From: Lasiosphaeria ovina | Taxonomy: Eukaryota; Ascomycota; Sordariomycetes; Sordariales; Lasiosphaeriaceae | Length of the DNA stretch: 64,000 nt | Direction of reading: 5' to 3' | Assembly (NCBI GenBank): GCA_033439765.1 | Contig: JAULSN010000001.1 | Coordinates: forward strand, 5,828,001-5,892,000 | Part shown: piece after piece, positions 61,901 to 64,000 of the stretch | Layout of the letters: every line of letters begins with the position of its first letter | Position numbering within the stretch: the first letter of the stretch is position 1 | The notes under the pieces: generated by a model | Told to the model about the DNA's origin: nothing | Database searches by the model: none | Seen by the model: the letters and a program-made list of their open reading frames with translations, nothing else | Made by a program: the position numbers and the translations under genes

Positions 61901-62566
61901 TCTTCTTTTTCGGGGTTATTAAAGTAGTAATCGGTATAGTAATTTGGGTAGTGGCTTTCGGAGCCGGGCTAAGAGTACTACCGTTAATCGGTAGGTCGAA
62001 GCGAACCTTTATAGGCGGAGTAAAATTTTCAGCCTTATCGATAATAGTATCGTCAAATATAACCTTATATTCTATATCCTTTTCTACTTCGCCTAATCTA
62101 GCGCCTTCTTCTTCGTTGAATTTAACTACGCTAACCCTTATAACTATATTATTTTCTAGATTATAAATCTAGTAGATCTTTCCGTATATATTATCGTAGC
62201 CGACTAACCTTCTAACTCGGGCGCGGGGTTCTAGCTTATTACCTTATATTCTCTAGCTCGGCTTTATATAGTAGTATACCGGGTAGTAGAAGCTTCTTAA
62301 ATACCGAATATACGGCTTACGGGCTTCTTCGGGAAGGCCAATAGCTATACTAAAGACTTTATACGGGCTTAATTTACTAGCATTTACTAAAGTCGGTAAT
62401 AAGTTAGTAATCCTTATAACGCTCTCTATAACGAAAGGCCATAGCTATTCTAGTATTCTATATTTAATTATTAGAGTCCTTATTCACTTAGTAATAACCC
62501 TAATTATCCGTTTAATCTTTCTATTTATAAACGGCGACTCTATTATTATTATATAGACCTATATAC
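58910..62566 (-). pseudogene. Degenerate Ty1/copia polymerase, interrupted and truncated
   Basis: On the minus strand the remnants run, 5' to 3', through the integrase C-terminus (around 62160-62540, with GYDNIYGKIYWIYN), a basic linker with KKKRGRP (about 61900), the start of reverse transcriptase (61060-61400), then after a nested insertion the rest of the reverse transcriptase with the catalytic YVDD box changed to YIDN (about 60030) and the RNase H end with EMPTDGFTKPL (about 59115). Stops and TpA-rich codons are dense from about 59280 upward, as expected from RIP, while the last 250 codons-worth of DNA near the LTR is nearly clean. The 5' half of the element is missing at 62566, where a gypsy LTR begins. 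It cannot be functional. Confidence 0.85.
60304..61085. mobile_element. 782-bp solo LTR nested in the copia reverse transcriptase
   Basis: The insertion begins TGTTGGTTTTT and ends CCTCCTCAACA, with perfect TGTTG/CAACA ends. It is flanked by the direct repeat GTTCC at 60299-60303 and 61086-61090, a 5-bp target site duplication. A TATATAAGG box at about 60824 suggests that transcription would run on the plus strand. The middle (60480-61000) is GC-rich and looks unmutated, unlike the copia sequence on both sides. The interrupted copia reading resumes on either side of the duplication. Confidence 0.85.
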
Positions 62567-62831
62567 TATCACCGTACAGTCGATTTAATGAGACAGGGCT
62601 GCACCAATCATCGCTGTATTCGTAGAATCTAAAGCTAAGGAAAGAAAAAGAAAAGAAAGTTCCAAAAGGCTGCGCGGTGCGTGGAGAAGTGGGCTAGGTT
62701 TTGTGGGTCACGTGGCAGGACTTGGCACGGGCCACCAATAGCGGGGTTGTTTAGTCAGCTCGAGTCGTGTAGCGTGCGACCGATTAGGGCCACCTAGGGC
62801 CACCCAAATGTCCTTCGCACCTGCCGTGATA
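62567..62831 (-). mobile_element. 3' LTR of a Ty3/gypsy chromovirus
   Basis: The plus-strand ends read TATCACCGT and GCCGTGATA, an inverted repeat that fits TGTCAC/GTGACA after RIP-type changes. On the minus strand the LTR is preceded by a CCCGGGGG polypurine tract (about 62835-62842). Copia sequence stops exactly at its outer edge, so the gypsy element probably inserted into the copia element. Confidence 0.7.
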
Positions 62832-64000
62832 CTACCCCCGGGTTAGAAAAAAGCTTCGCCTCGAAGCTTTACCCCCCTGGCTTAACGACGTCGGGTTATC
62901 CTGCGTAGCGGATGGCCTTTTACCATAGGTTTATTATCGTCTTGGTATAGTTCTTCGAACTTATCCTCCTTGGCTGTTTATAGCTACTTATCGAGCCGTA
63001 CGGGCGGTCCGGCTTTATCGGGGTAGGTATCGTAATATTCCTTTAGGAGAATTGGGGAGTTCTTGAAGTCTTTAGCGTAATACTAGGTAGCGTCGGGAGC
63101 CCACCCGCGCTATTGAACTTGGTACTGGAGTTTTCTATAGTATGACCGCGATATTAATACCTATTCTACGATCCATTCTTACTTATTATTAATCGTCTCT
63201 CCTTCCGGCTTTGAGTCCTCCTAACTAGGTAGTGGGTTATTTAGGTATAAGCGTAGGCGGTCCGCGTAGAATACGTCGGTCCCTCGCCATCCCTTAGGCA
63301 TTTCTAGTTTATAGTCGTACCCGTTAGGGCCGGACCTCTCTAGAACCTTAAAGTATTATTATATTAGCGGGAAGTCTAATTTTGAGCTAGGCCGATCGGT
63401 CGACTATGTCTTTTTAATTATATAGATTTAGTCGCTAACGTCGAAGTCGGGTATTCGGCGGTACTTATTAGCTTCCTGGGTTTGGCGCTCTTATACCTTT
63501 ATAATAGTATCCTTTACGGTATTAATATATCCCTCTAGGGTTTTGGCCATTTCCTAGGCCTCTTGTCGGGTTATCTTCTCCGATTGCTGGAGGTCGGGGT
63601 CGGAGAGGTCCGTTCTTCTCGTCTAATTATAGTATATTAGTATAGGGAAACCAAAAAGGACCTCGTACGGCTGGAGTTCCGTACTATCTTAAGGAGTTGA
63701 ATTCTAGACCGCGTCTATAGCCGGTATGAATTTCGACTAATTATCCTAATAGTAAGAGATGAATATTCGTAATCGTTAATCGATCTACTAGTAGAGGTTT
63801 TCTACCTATCTTACGGTTTGTTTATACCCGGAGGATAATAATTTCTAACGGATCCCTAGGAGCTTTGCTAACTCGTTTATAAATTTAGAAATGAACTAAG
63901 GACCTCGATCGCTAATAACTTTAGAGGGTAACCCGAATATACGATATAGTCCCTTATAGTATATACGGGCGACCTCGACTACCGTAACGGTAGAATAATA
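62832..64000 (-). pseudogene. Degenerate Ty3/gypsy chromovirus polymerase, cut by window edge
   Basis: On the minus strand, starting from the right edge, the integrase core is readable (around 63750-63960, with SDRGPQF and an NELAKLLG segment), then the integrase C-terminus (KGWRGTDVFYADRL at about 63250-63300) and a chromodomain-like block (around 63080-63180, with LQYQVQ and an FKNSPILLKE tail). Many in-frame stops arise from CAA/CAG/TGG-type codons turned into TAA/TAG, the RIP signature. The reverse transcriptase, gag and 5' LTR must lie to the right of the window. It is not functional. Confidence 0.82.

Noticed and set aside
61951..62166. 71-codon plus-strand open frame in the transposon region
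   Set aside because: The minus strand reads as copia integrase linker and C-terminus at this place, so the plus frame is chance.

Overview
The window is a gene-dense stretch of a filamentous ascomycete chromosome, most likely a Sordariomycete. Three things support this: genes are split by short (about 50-110 bp) GT-AG introns with CTAAC branch sites; the recognisable proteins look like Pezizomycotina orthologues; and the right end carries LTR retrotransposons saturated with C-to-T/G-to-A changes of the kind caused by repeat-induced point mutation (RIP). All functional names rest on reading the translated sequence; no database search was run.

Layout, left to right. A 3'-truncated DOP1 gene (minus) and MON1 (plus) are divergent; both act in endosome and vacuole traffic. 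Two poorly characterised low-complexity proteins follow on the minus strand (7769-10189 and 11175-14523). Four plus-strand genes come next: protein disulfide isomerase, a small mitochondrial-type membrane protein, the SWR1 subunit VPS71/SWC6 with its HIT zinc finger, and a fungal orphan with a faint uracil-DNA-glycosylase-like pattern. Four minus-strand genes then encode a small cysteine-rich secreted protein, the DNA-protein-crosslink protease WSS1, a Kel3/KLHDC4-type kelch protein and an M1 aminopeptidase (APE2). Enolase and a BUB1-type checkpoint kinase are on plus, the AP endonuclease APN1 on minus, then a large F-box protein ending in a CaaX box (plus), a small unknown (minus) and a mitochondrial-type unknown (plus).

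From about 58.66 kb to the end there are no intact genes, only nested, broken LTR elements. A Ty1/copia element on the minus strand (3' LTR 58663-58909) has its polymerase interrupted by a 782-bp solo LTR with a perfect 5-bp target duplication. It is cut at 62566 by a Ty3/gypsy chromovirus whose 3' LTR is 62567-62831 and whose integrase and chromodomain run off the right edge.

The genes are independent eukaryotic units, not operons. The observations most worth checking are the MadBub-like KEN/ABBA cassette in the BUB1 gene, the F-box/CaaX protein, the nested element history, and a 192-bp MITE-like inverted-repeat element. No tRNA, rRNA or CRISPR was recognised.
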